Below are positions 8,380-17,422 of a DNA stretch of 64,000 nucleotides, one piece after another (positions within the stretch are counted from its first letter, which is position 1; each line of letters starts with the position of its first letter). Under the pieces are notes generated by a model, which ran no database searches, had not been told where the DNA came from, and saw nothing but the letters and a program-made list of their open reading frames with translations. A program made the position numbers and the translations under genes. Source of the DNA: UBA4782 sp034430215 (GTDB taxonomy: Bacteria; Chloroflexota; Anaerolineae; Anaerolineales; Anaerolineaceae); contig DAOUFE010000006.1 in the NCBI GenBank assembly GCA_034430215.1, positions 1-64,000 on the forward strand. Direction: 5' to 3'.

Positions 8380-9444
8380 ATGGTATTCATGGAGACTTCA
8401 AAAAACCGGATCGCATTGATCATTTTTGCTCAAAATGAATCCATTTTGATCCAATCCACGGTGAGCGCAGCAAGAAAAACACTGCGTGCCGGGGATGCTC
8501 TTTTTGTCATCGCGGATAATTGCACTGATAATACTGCTGACCTTGCAAGAGAAGCAGGAGCTGAAATTTTCATTCGCAAGCAGGAACTTCCTCATGGAAA
8601 AGGGGCAGCGATCTCATGGTTCATTCAGAATTATCCTGAACAGTATGGTAACTTTTCGTACCTGGTTATTCTGGATGCTGATAGCAAGATCAACCCCGAT
8701 TTTCTCGATACACTTGAAAAAAGCCTGGGAGATGGTATTGATGTGGGGCAATGTTATCTTGCTCCTGTTGATTATGAGGGCACTGCACTTAGTAAATTGA
8801 TCGCGCTTTCAGAAATCGTCGAGCAGACTGTTTTTGACCGCATTCGTGCTGAACTTGGATGGTCAGTGAGATTGCGGGGAACAGGAATGGTTTTCCGCCC
8901 GCAGGTGCTGCAAGAGGTTGCTTACAGGATAGATACCGAGGTGGAAGATATCGCGCTCAGCTTGCTGATGGCTGAAAAGCATCTGATCGTTAAACAACTG
9001 TTCGATGTCCCCGTCCATGATCCCAAACCTCAAGAGATGGTCGCTGCATCCAGGCAAAGGGCGCGTTGGTTCAGGGGACAGTGGCTGGCGTTGTGGAAAT
9101 ATCGGGGAGTGATTTGGAAGATATTAGGGAAGAGATTAAATGGCTGGTCGGTGATCGCATCGGTGTTTTTAAAACCCCGATGGTTGAAACTGACAGGAAT
9201 GATCATTCTGGCAATAATTCTTTTTAAGATACCAATCCTATCAATAATTCTATTCAGCCTGGCAATTTGGGAATGTCTGTTATTCTTTTTGGGGGTGGTT
9301 CTCATTCCAGAAAGATGGTCTTTTGTTAAGGCATTATTATTCTTGCCGGAGTTCATTTTTATGTGGATGAAAGGAATCTTTCTCTCGTTGCAGCGGACGA
9401 AATGGTTTCGGGCGCGCAAAACCACTGAAGACGAAAAGAAGTAA
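8380..9444 (+). CDS. GT2 family glycosyltransferase with C-terminal membrane segments
   Basis: The product (354 residues from the ATG at 8380) has a GT-A fold: IALIIFAQNE, the nucleotide-binding NCTDNTADLA segment, the metal-binding DAD in VILDADSKI, a conserved EVEDIALSL acidic motif, and the Q/RxxRW signature RQRARWFRGQW. This is the pattern of processive or polyprenyl-linked GT2 enzymes. Two or three hydrophobic segments follow at about residues 265-335. The ATG at 8380 or the one at 8389 avoids the long overlap with the previous gene that an upstream frame start at 8305 would cause; the choice between them is uncertain. It lies in the polysaccharide cluster directly after the GT4 gene and probably adds a sugar on the inner face of the membrane. 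Confidence 0.8.
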   Translation: MVFMETSKNRIALIIFAQNESILIQSTVSAARKTLRAGDALFVIADNCTDNTADLAREAGAEIFIRKQELPHGKGAAISWFIQNYPEQYGNFSYLVILDADSKINPDFLDTLEKSLGDGIDVGQCYLAPVDYEGTALSKLIALSEIVEQTVFDRIRAELGWSVRLRGTGMVFRPQVLQEVAYRIDTEVEDIALSLLMAEKHLIVKQLFDVPVHDPKPQEMVAASRQRARWFRGQWLALWKYRGVIWKILGKRLNGWSVIASVFLKPRWLKLTGMIILAIILFKIPILSIILFSLAIWECLLFFLGVVLIPERWSFVKALLFLPEFIFMWMKGIFLSLQRTKWFRARKTTEDEKK

Positions 9445-9514
9445 ACCATTTACCGTAAAACATTGCAGCCTCAAAATTTATTTGTGATTTATTAACGTCT
9501 TGAAGAGGTGCAAT

Positions 9515-10354
9515 TTGAAAGCTCAAATTGCCGGTCGTTTCGCCAGGGATTTCGATAGCTCCAACCGTGAATTGTTGGCGGTTGAAGAACTGCGCGGCAT
9601 TTTCCAGTATCGTGAATTGGTGTGGCAGCTTATTCGAAGGGATGTGATTACCCGTTATAAACGCTCGATATTGGGGGTGGTCTGGACCATGCTTAATCCC
9701 CTGGGCACCATGCTTATTCTGACGATCGTTTTTTCACAAATTTTCCATTCAGTAGAAGGGTATCCAGTTTTTGTTCTCAGCGGGTTAATAGCCTGGAATT
9801 TCTTCTCACAGACCACTACTGCTGCTTTAAACCAGAATGTCTGGGGTGGAAGCCTGCTGCACAAGATATACCTGCCAAGAACCGCATTCACTGTTTCAGC
9901 TATTGGTACCGGGCTGGTGAACCTGTTCATCTCATTGGTTCCTCTCTGTCTGATCATGGTCATCACCCATCATTCTTTTCATGTTGCCATGCTGTTTCTG
10001 CCGGTTTCCATCTTGATCCTGGCAGCCTTTGCACTGGGAGTTGGTTTGCTATTTTCCACCCTGGCTTTGTATTTTCCAGATGTTGTTGAGATGTTTCACA
10101 TTGGGTTGACTGCCTGGATGTATCTGACACCCATCATTTACCCGGTGGATATCATCCCTGATAAGTTTAAAATCTTTGTGGTGCAGGCTAATCCGATGTA
10201 TTACCTGGTGGAGCTTTTCCGCCTGCCGGTATACGAAGGAGTGCTGCCTTCTCTATCTATTCTGGCAATTGGTTTCGGCTTTGCCATTGGCTTTTTGCTA
10301 TTGGGATGGCTGGTGTTCACCTGGAAAGCCAACGAATTTACGTACCGTACATGA
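9515..10354 (+). CDS. Polysaccharide ABC exporter permease (Wzm-type, ABC-2 family)
   Basis: The 279-residue product belongs to the ABC-2 transporter permeases that export O-antigen or teichoic-acid-like polymers. It opens with the amphipathic LIRRDVITRYKRSILG segment typical of Wzm/TagG, followed by WTMLNPLGTMLILTIVF and about six membrane helices, and has the conserved MYLTPIIYP motif. The most likely start is the TTG at 9515, since AGAGGTG lies just before it. The Wzt-type ATPase starts 13 bases after the stop. Together they should move an undecaprenyl-linked glycan across the membrane. Confidence 0.88.
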   Translation: MKAQIAGRFARDFDSSNRELLAVEELRGIFQYRELVWQLIRRDVITRYKRSILGVVWTMLNPLGTMLILTIVFSQIFHSVEGYPVFVLSGLIAWNFFSQTTTAALNQNVWGGSLLHKIYLPRTAFTVSAIGTGLVNLFISLVPLCLIMVITHHSFHVAMLFLPVSILILAAFALGVGLLFSTLALYFPDVVEMFHIGLTAWMYLTPIIYPVDIIPDKFKIFVVQANPMYYLVELFRLPVYEGVLPSLSILAIGFGFAIGFLLLGWLVFTWKANEFTYRT

Positions 10355-10367
10355 CAGGAGTCACATC

Positions 10368-11135
10368 ATGATGCCAGAGAACTCTTGTGCCATTCACCTT
10401 GAAAACGTCTCAGTAAGATATCGCGCGCCGGTGGAGCCATTTCATTCCTTTAAAGATTTCGCCATTCAGTATGTAAAGAATCAAGTAAGAATGCATGACT
10501 TCTGGGCTCTGCGGGATGTGAGCCTGTCTGTTAATCCCGGTGAGATGTTTGCGGTCATTGGGAAAAACGGGGCGGGGAAAACCACCCTGCTCAAGGTGAT
10601 CTCCCGGGTGCTTTCTCCCACACGCGGGCGGGTTGTGATCCACGGTCAGGTGGCACCCCTGTTGGAATTTGGTGCTGGATTCCAGCCTGAATTGACAGGT
10701 AGAGAAAATATTTTTTTGAACGGCACCCTTCTTGGGCACTCGCAAAAAGAAATAAAAGTTCACCTGGATGAGATCCTTCAATTTGCACAGTTGGGGGATT
10801 TCATTGACGCACCTTTGCGTAAGTACTCTTCTGGCATGGTGGCACGGCTGGGATTTGCCATAGCAACCTCCTGGCCGCCAGAAATTCTTCTTCTGGATGA
10901 AATTTTCGCTGTGGGAGATGAAGCATTTAAAGCAAAATGTCTGGCGCGCATTGATGCTTTTCGCGCAGATGGCTCGACGATCATGTTGGTTACTCATAAT
11001 TTAGGCTTGGTGAGTTCAAAGTGTGATCGCGCACTGTGGCTGGATAAAGGTAAAGTGATGGGCATAGGAGCTGTACAGACTGTGGTGGATTCTTATTTGG
11101 TGACAGTGAACCAAAACAATGTAACGAAGGAATGA
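10368..11135 (+). CDS. Polysaccharide ABC exporter ATP-binding protein (Wzt-type, short form)
   Basis: The 255-residue product has Walker A GKNGAGKTTLLK, the polymer-exporter segment LLEFGAGFQPELTGRENIFLNG, the signature YSSGMVARLGFA, Walker B ILLLDEIFAVGD and the H-loop THNLG. This combination is diagnostic of Wzt/TagH ATPases. It stops soon after the nucleotide-binding domain, so it lacks the C-terminal glycan-binding domain of some Wzt proteins. The ATG at 10368 follows AGGAG; the longer frame from 10176 lies inside the permease gene. Its stop overlaps the start of the giant transferase gene by four bases, which suggests translational coupling. Confidence 0.88.
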   Translation: MMPENSCAIHLENVSVRYRAPVEPFHSFKDFAIQYVKNQVRMHDFWALRDVSLSVNPGEMFAVIGKNGAGKTTLLKVISRVLSPTRGRVVIHGQVAPLLEFGAGFQPELTGRENIFLNGTLLGHSQKEIKVHLDEILQFAQLGDFIDAPLRKYSSGMVARLGFAIATSWPPEILLLDEIFAVGDEAFKAKCLARIDAFRADGSTIMLVTHNLGLVSSKCDRALWLDKGKVMGIGAVQTVVDSYLVTVNQNNVTKE

Positions 11136-14100
11136 GCAATTTGACCAACCACATCTTGATCGCAGGGTACTACGGTTTCAACAATACAGGAGATGAAGCG
11201 ATCCTGTCAGCCATGATCCACGACCTCCGGCAGGTGATCTCGGAGTTGAATATCACCGTTATTTGCGGAAACCCGCAACAGACTAAGCATATCCATCACG
11301 TAAATACAGTTGCATGGGCGGATGTCAGGGGAATAAAAGAAGCGATTCAATCCTGTGACCTGGTCATTCTCGGTGGGGGTGGGTTATTCCACGATTACTG
11401 GGGGGTGGATACTTCAAGTATTTTGACCGCAGAACACATGGGAATCGCTTTTTATTACAGCATTTCTCTGCTTGCATCGATCTATAAAAAGCCATTGATG
11501 TTGTATGCGGTGGGTGTAGGACCTGTCATCACTGATGATGGCAGGCAGTATGTACGGGCAATTGCCAGGAATAGTACGGTGATCACTGTTCGGGATCCTG
11601 ATTCCAAAATCATCCTGATTTCATTGGGGATTCCTGCTTCAAAGGTGACCATTACATCAGACCCGGCGTTTGGTTTGGTACTGCCACAAAAAAGAGTGTT
11701 AAGAACTGAAGAACAGAATAGGGAATTTCCGGTGGTGGGGGTTGCCCTCCGTAATTGGGATGTAGGAGTCGAACCAGAATATTGGGAAACACAGGTTGCC
11801 AGAGCTTTGGACAAATTTCTCGATGATCATTCCACAGCAAAGGTTGTTTTCATACCTTTTCAAGATGTTCAGGAAACACTGCTGGATGACTCGGGGATAT
11901 CCAGGCGAATGCAGAAACGAATGAAGAATTCCTCACGGACAAAGCTCATTTCGAGGAATTCCAGCTTTTTAGATAGAGAAATGGCAATTGCTCAATGTGA
12001 CCTGATCCTTGGGATGCGCCTGCACGCACTTATTGGTGCAGTCAGTCAAGCGATTCCCATTGTGGGATTGATCTATGACCCTAAGGTGCAACAACTCATG
12101 ACTCAATTGGGGATGTTGAAATTTGCCCTTCCAATAACTGAAACTACGGATGATAAATTGTTGAAAATAATAGAAACAGTTTTTAAGCAGCGCGAATCGA
12201 TCAAGATACGGCTGCATCAAAAACATGAAGTGTTGGCTACAAAAGCTGTTAAGACCGCCTATATAGCAGCAAATTTACTTACTTCTCTTCCCCCCAATCC
12301 CTCCATGATGAAGGAAGAAACCTATCACCTTTTAGAGCAAGGGATACTTTCTTTGTCAAATGAACTAGATGAGCAGTCAGCTTCTAATTTGTCTCTAGGC
12401 ACATTGATCAACGAGTTGAAAACCCATCAAGAAGAATTGGAAAAATATCACCAACAAGAGACACAGAACCTTAACGCACAATTGGCTTCTCTCAAGGATT
12501 CCATTACTGAGAAAGAAAGTGAAATTAAAAACCTGAGCGATCAGAATATTATCTTGCATAGGGCAATCTCTGAATTGGAAATAAGCGAGAAAAAATTGGA
12601 AGCGAAGTTAAGCGAAACAATAGCTTCTTACCAGACGAGGGAAAAAGAACTCTTATCTTCCATTCAGTCACATGTAGATCAGAAGGAAGAATTATCGAGG
12701 AAGAATAAAGAATTAATGCAGCAAAAGCATGAACTGGAAACCTCATTGAAAACTAGAATCCTTCAAGATGAACAGCTAATCCGGGATATCCAGAGACAAG
12801 CGGAAAGTCAGGTCAGTGAAGTACGTGCCCAGAGTGAAAACCAAATCCGAGAGTTTCAGATGCAAAGCCAGCAGAAATATTCTGCATTACAACAGGAATC
12901 GGGCAGGCAGATAGACGAGCTGAAACGCCAGGTGAATTTTCAGTCGAATGAATTGATTTCAATCAAGAGCAGCAGGGGGTGGAAATGGTTATGGGGTATG
13001 TGGCAAATCCGGCTATTTTTTGTACCCCACGATTCTGCCAGGGAGAAAGTAATTAAAAGCCTGTGGACAGGGTTTAGAAAAATCAGGAAGGGTTTCGCTG
13101 TTTTTTCACACGGAATACGAAATACCCTGCGGAAGAAGTATCCCATTCTTTTATCGCGATATGCTTATGCCTTCTTCCTGTATCGAAAAGAACGAAAGAA
13201 AAAATTTAATCCCTCGCTCGAAAAGTTGCACGTGCCGTTTACTCCGGGGCTTGTCTCGATTGTATTGCCTGTTTACAACGGCGCTGTCATGATCAGAGAA
13301 GCTATTGAAAGTATCTTGCAGCAAACTTACCGGCATTTCGAGTTGATCATTGTGGATGATGGCTCAACCGACACAACCAGCGAAATTGTTGACTCTTATG
13401 CGGTAAAGGATGACCGTATCCGTGTCATCCATCAAGAAAATCAAAAATTGCCCCGATCTCTCAACAATGGATTTTCGCTATCTCGTGGAGAATTTCTCAC
13501 CTGGACGAGCGACGATAACCGGCTGAAGCCCAATTTTCTGACAAGAATGGTGGAGTGTCTATCCAACCATCCTGAATGGGATATGGTTTATGCGAATATG
13601 GATATTATTGGCGAAGATGGCAAACCTCTGAAAAATTCTCACTGGTACGCGGGCTACCAGGTGCCTTTTGGCAGTGAGCATATTCATTTTCCTCACAATA
13701 CCTTCGAATTGAACACTTACCCGAACAATTTCATTGGAGGAGCATTCTTATATCGCGCCAGGGTAAAAAGTGTCCTGGAAGGGTATGATCCCAAGCAATT
13801 CACCCGTGAAGATTATGACGCCTGGATGCAGGTTAACGCGCTGCTTAATCTGAAGCATGTTCCTTTTGATGATCCCGTCTATGAATACCGTTTTCATGGA
13901 ACCTCTTTAACAAGTCACGATGACACGCTGAAGATAACCCAGAATCGCAAATACTTAATGATTTTCGATGACTTTCGGCGCGATTTTTTCTTGATGCCAG
14001 CCATCTGGATCATTGCAGAGCATGAATTAACACCCGAACACCAGAATCTAGCCAGACAATTGAAGGATTCTCTTTTCCAAAAAGGTCAGTTGTTGTTATC

Positions 14101-15421
14101 TCTGGAGGATGCAAAAAAAATGCAGCTTCCGGAAGCCGGTATTCCCATGATCTATATGCAGATCAGTGATGATACATCATCGAAAATGGAACATCCCAAA
14201 AACCTTTGTAATGGTGCATTAAAGGTGCTTTTAAACCTGGGAAACCCACTCCCTCTTGATACATCCGACAGGTGCTGGGATATTTATTTAACCTGGGGAA
14301 GTTTTACAGCATTGCCAAAATTGACTCCGGGGGAAAAAGGTTGTTGGGCAACAAATGATCTTGAAACCCTGATCAATGCTATAGACATCAAAGCTCGTAC
14401 AAGTCATCTGCGTTTGCTCGAAAATGATTCATCAACATCCCTGGATGAACAGCTAAAAATATCTGTCATCATCTGCACCTACCAGCGTTTAACTGTGTTG
14501 GAAAAAGCGCTAAATGCCATCTCTGACCAAACCATCTCGCACCGGGATTATGAAATATTGGTAGTGGATAACCATCCTGTCAGTGCGGAATTGGAGAGGT
14601 TGGTAGAAAAAATCCGCTATGAGAAATTTTCAGATCATCCAGACCATTTGCGGCTGCTGCACTGTCCAATATTGGGGCTTTCGTATGCGCGCAATGCAGG
14701 GATGTATTCTGCCAGGAGTCAGAACCTGTTGTTTCTTGATGACGATGCGGTTGCTGAAAAGGATGTGATCGAGCAGGTCCTTAAAGCCTATCAGCAGCAT
14801 CCTGATGCGGGTGTTATTGGCGGGTATATTATCCTCCAGCGACCAGAAAACCTGAATATGGTCTGGAAAGCGGGCTGGGAGCGATACTGGAGCCAATTTG
14901 TAACTGGTTATCAAGGTTTTACCCAGGTTACTCAATGGTGGGAATTTCCCTGGGGGGCAAATTGGAGCGCCAGAAGAAAAGCCTTGATGCAGGTAGGTGG
15001 GTTCCGGGGCAGGTATGGCAGGCATGGGAACGACTATAACGGAGGAGAAGAGATTGTCGCTGCCAGCCAGATCCAGCAGTTGGGATATACAGTGGCGGTA
15101 CTGCCCCAATCGAAGGTGACCCACTATGTTGAGTCTTCTCGCTTTACTCTAAACCATCTGAAGAACACGATCTTAGCGGGGTTGATGGTTCACTATCTGG
15201 CACAACGGAACCTGCATTTGCCTGTGGAAGCCAGCTTAAAAAATACCAGCCAACAAGTAATAAAAGCAACTCGAAAATACCTGTCGCTTCTATTCTCACC
15301 TCAGAGTGGAGAGAAAAATGCTGCAAGAATAGAAGCCTCTTACCATCTCTCTGCCCGGTGGCAGCTTCTTAAGCGGCAGATTCGAGATGGGTTGGGGAGG
15401 ATACAATTCTTCCAAAAATAA
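11132..15421 (+). CDS. Trifunctional fusion: pyruvyltransferase-like domain, coiled coil, two GT2 domains
   Basis: The 1429-residue product fuses several enzymes. Residues 1 to about 385 match the polysaccharide pyruvyl transferase family (CsaB-like): GYYGFNNTGDEAIL, ILGGGGLFHDYWG, VRDPDS, GMRLHALIGAV. Residues about 395-610 are a long glutamine- and glutamate-rich coiled coil ending in SSRGWKWLWGMW, a motif common after coiled coils in glycosyltransferases. Residues about 700-1000 are a GT2 domain (VSIVLPVYNG, VDDGSTD, TSDDN, REDYDAW). Residues about 1110-1400 are a second GT2 domain (SVIICTYQR, VVDNHP, LSYARNAG, FLDDDAV, GGEEIVAASQI). The start overlaps the Wzt stop by four bases. It probably builds and pyruvylates the glycan exported by the neighbouring ABC system; CsaB-type pyruvylation is what SLH domains recognise, and an SLH-like protein lies at 4299. 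The substrates of each domain are unknown. Confidence 0.85.
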   Translation: MSNLTNHILIAGYYGFNNTGDEAILSAMIHDLRQVISELNITVICGNPQQTKHIHHVNTVAWADVRGIKEAIQSCDLVILGGGGLFHDYWGVDTSSILTAEHMGIAFYYSISLLASIYKKPLMLYAVGVGPVITDDGRQYVRAIARNSTVITVRDPDSKIILISLGIPASKVTITSDPAFGLVLPQKRVLRTEEQNREFPVVGVALRNWDVGVEPEYWETQVARALDKFLDDHSTAKVVFIPFQDVQETLLDDSGISRRMQKRMKNSSRTKLISRNSSFLDREMAIAQCDLILGMRLHALIGAVSQAIPIVGLIYDPKVQQLMTQLGMLKFALPITETTDDKLLKIIETVFKQRESIKIRLHQKHEVLATKAVKTAYIAANLLTSLPPNPSMMKEETYHLLEQGILSLSNELDEQSASNLSLGTLINELKTHQEELEKYHQQETQNLNAQLASLKDSITEKESEIKNLSDQNIILHRAISELEISEKKLEAKLSETIASYQTREKELLSSIQSHVDQKEELSRKNKELMQQKHELETSLKTRILQDEQLIRDIQRQAESQVSEVRAQSENQIREFQMQSQQKYSALQQESGRQIDELKRQVNFQSNELISIKSSRGWKWLWGMWQIRLFFVPHDSAREKVIKSLWTGFRKIRKGFAVFSHGIRNTLRKKYPILLSRYAYAFFLYRKERKKKFNPSLEKLHVPFTPGLVSIVLPVYNGAVMIREAIESILQQTYRHFELIIVDDGSTDTTSEIVDSYAVKDDRIRVIHQENQKLPRSLNNGFSLSRGEFLTWTSDDNRLKPNFLTRMVECLSNHPEWDMVYANMDIIGEDGKPLKNSHWYAGYQVPFGSEHIHFPHNTFELNTYPNNFIGGAFLYRARVKSVLEGYDPKQFTREDYDAWMQVNALLNLKHVPFDDPVYEYRFHGTSLTSHDDTLKITQNRKYLMIFDDFRRDFFLMPAIWIIAEHELTPEHQNLARQLKDSLFQKGQLLLSLEDAKKMQLPEAGIPMIYMQISDDTSSKMEHPKNLCNGALKVLLNLGNPLPLDTSDRCWDIYLTWGSFTALPKLTPGEKGCWATNDLETLINAIDIKARTSHLRLLENDSSTSLDEQLKISVIICTYQRLTVLEKALNAISDQTISHRDYEILVVDNHPVSAELERLVEKIRYEKFSDHPDHLRLLHCPILGLSYARNAGMYSARSQNLLFLDDDAVAEKDVIEQVLKAYQQHPDAGVIGGYIILQRPENLNMVWKAGWERYWSQFVTGYQGFTQVTQWWEFPWGANWSARRKALMQVGGFRGRYGRHGNDYNGGEEIVAASQIQQLGYTVAVLPQSKVTHYVESSRFTLNHLKNTILAGLMVHYLAQRNLHLPVEASLKNTSQQVIKATRKYLSLLFSPQSGEKNAARIEASYHLSARWQLLKRQIRDGLGRIQFFQK

Positions 15422-15429
15422 CGCTGACA

Positions 15430-17358
15430 ATGGAACGATCAAAACCCTTCTTTTTCACCGCTCTCGCCATCCTGGCTATTCTGGTTGTCCTCTACAGCCT
15501 GACGTATTCCGGTACTTTCCTGGTAGATGATGAACATATCCTGGCTTCACGTGCAATCAGCCTGGCATTGGATGATCAGGTCAATGACCTTCGAGTGATG
15601 GGTAATGGACGGGTTTTTGCTTTGTCGCAACTACCACCCGCTGCTACGAATATCGAGCCTGCGCAAACGTTTATCAGTGTACCGTTGGTAAAACTGGCAA
15701 GTTGGCTTGGCTTTGGGCAGGTGCAGACACTTTTTCTGCTGAACATCTGGGTCACCGCTCTGACAGCCATGATGCTGTTTTTTATTATTTCCGTATCAGG
15801 GTATTCAAGGCGCACAGCTTTCATCGCTTCCCTGCTGTTTGGAATGTGCACGATCGTTTTTCCGTACGCTCGTACGTATTTTCGCGACCCACTTGCCATG
15901 TTATTTCTTACCTGTGCCTGGTTTTTTCGTCAAAAGCTCTTGCTGTATGATCAAACCTTACCCAATCGGCATGGAATAATCCTTTGGGTAGGATTATTCG
16001 CAAGCCTGACCGCAGGAATCCTGGCGAAGAATACCGCTCTACTGGCTGTGCCGATAGTGATTTTCGAGCTACTGCTCAAAAGCATCATCCGGAAAGGTTT
16101 TTCCTTATGGGTGAAGGGGATTATTTCTTCATGGAAAATTCAGGTTGGATGGCTGGCAGCAATCATAGGGTTGATGCTAATCTGGATCTTTATCATCCCT
16201 GAGATCCCTATTCTTTCCCGGTTTTCTCCCATCTATTACCGTTATCTGTTGCAATACTTTCTTTCCACCCCGCATCCGCATTTTCTGGAGGCGATCAGCG
16301 GACCTTTTATCAGCCCGGGAAAAAGTTTGTTCCTTTTCTCCCCAATTTTATTTCTTTCCCTTTGGAGCCTGGTGAAGTGTTTCCGGCAGTCGTGGTCAAC
16401 CTGGTTGTACCTGATCTTCCTGGTAATCGCCCAGGCATTTTTCTATGATGATGGCTGGGCAGGGCTTAATAATTGGGGATTGCGATATGTTATGCTGGCA
16501 GTCCCGTTATTGTTCTTAACCATTGTTCCCATAATTGACCATTGTTTGATGAACAGAGCTGGCAGGAGATTTTTAGCTGTGACAGGGTTGGTTTCTTTTT
16601 GCATTCAACTGCCTGGGGTACTAACCCCCGTAGGGAAGTATTATGCAGCGGTATCCAGTTCACCATCCATCATAACGGAGCATTCTTCCATATGGAGCCT
16701 GAAAGATTCGATCATCGGATGGAGTATCCGTTGGATAATTAGTGGTCAACCGCTTGATATTGCCTTGTTGCGTTCGGATAACGTACAGGTAGGAATCCTC
16801 ATAATCAGCGTTATCATCTTTCTGTTAGCCTGCTTCAGTATGAAATATCCATTCCTGCGAGTGTTGTCCATTCTTGCTGTGGTGGGGTGTTTTGGGTTGA
16901 ATAGCCTGATGCTATCTTGTTATTCTCAAGAATATGTGTATGGGAAAAATCGGCTCGAATTCTCTGAAAGCCAGCATTTCATTCTGAAAGGCTATCAACC
17001 AGAAGATGGGGTGCTCATTAAATCTTACGCGAGTGCAGTCTGGTATTTCTGGATGAACTGGACTTCTCCAGAATTGGAATGGGTCTCCCTGCCTTTTTCG
17101 TTTCCTGTACCTGCGTTAATCGAAAAATTTAATAAAACCGGAAACCCGGAAGTTGCATTGGACGAAGTAAGCCTGGCAATTCTCAATCGAGAAGCCTCTT
17201 CAAGTAAACGGATCTGGCTGGTTCTGCCCTCAGATTCACCAGGCACATCTCTGGAATTGGAAAAAACCTGGTTATCTCAGCGGTTCGATGAGAGAGATTG
17301 TTCTTTTTTCATATCCGAAGGAAATACAACTGAGGTGTGCTTGTTTTCAAATGAATAA
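15430..17358 (+). CDS. Multi-pass membrane protein, GT-C (GT39-like) glycosyltransferase candidate
   Basis: The 642-residue product has an N-terminal membrane helix followed by an acidic loop SGTFLVDDEHILA, then about eleven further hydrophobic helices up to about residue 500 and a soluble C-terminal domain of about 130 residues. The acidic first extracytoplasmic loop and helix layout resemble the GT-C enzymes of the PMT/ArnT type, which transfer sugars from polyprenyl-phosphate donors outside the membrane. The start at 15430 is eight bases after the giant transferase stop, so the genes are probably one operon. Sequence identity to a named family is not obvious to me, and a polymerase or flippase role cannot be excluded. 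Confidence 0.6.
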   Translation: MERSKPFFFTALAILAILVVLYSLTYSGTFLVDDEHILASRAISLALDDQVNDLRVMGNGRVFALSQLPPAATNIEPAQTFISVPLVKLASWLGFGQVQTLFLLNIWVTALTAMMLFFIISVSGYSRRTAFIASLLFGMCTIVFPYARTYFRDPLAMLFLTCAWFFRQKLLLYDQTLPNRHGIILWVGLFASLTAGILAKNTALLAVPIVIFELLLKSIIRKGFSLWVKGIISSWKIQVGWLAAIIGLMLIWIFIIPEIPILSRFSPIYYRYLLQYFLSTPHPHFLEAISGPFISPGKSLFLFSPILFLSLWSLVKCFRQSWSTWLYLIFLVIAQAFFYDDGWAGLNNWGLRYVMLAVPLLFLTIVPIIDHCLMNRAGRRFLAVTGLVSFCIQLPGVLTPVGKYYAAVSSSPSIITEHSSIWSLKDSIIGWSIRWIISGQPLDIALLRSDNVQVGILIISVIIFLLACFSMKYPFLRVLSILAVVGCFGLNSLMLSCYSQEYVYGKNRLEFSESQHFILKGYQPEDGVLIKSYASAVWYFWMNWTSPELEWVSLPFSFPVPALIEKFNKTGNPEVALDEVSLAILNREASSSKRIWLVLPSDSPGTSLELEKTWLSQRFDERDCSFFISEGNTTEVCLFSNE

Positions 17359-17422
17359 AGTATCAGAGGTAAAGCATTCTATTGATGCTAAATGTGCATT
17401 TTATATGAAAGAACAGGCGTTT

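Noticed and set aside
10410..10997. 195-codon minus-strand frame opposite the Wzt-type gene
   Set aside because: It shows no domain or ribosome site and lies fully inside a clear ATPase gene.
17359..17422. Terminator between the convergent membrane protein and exporter genes
   Set aside because: Only a 5-bp AGCAT/ATGCT pairing is present, too weak to support.
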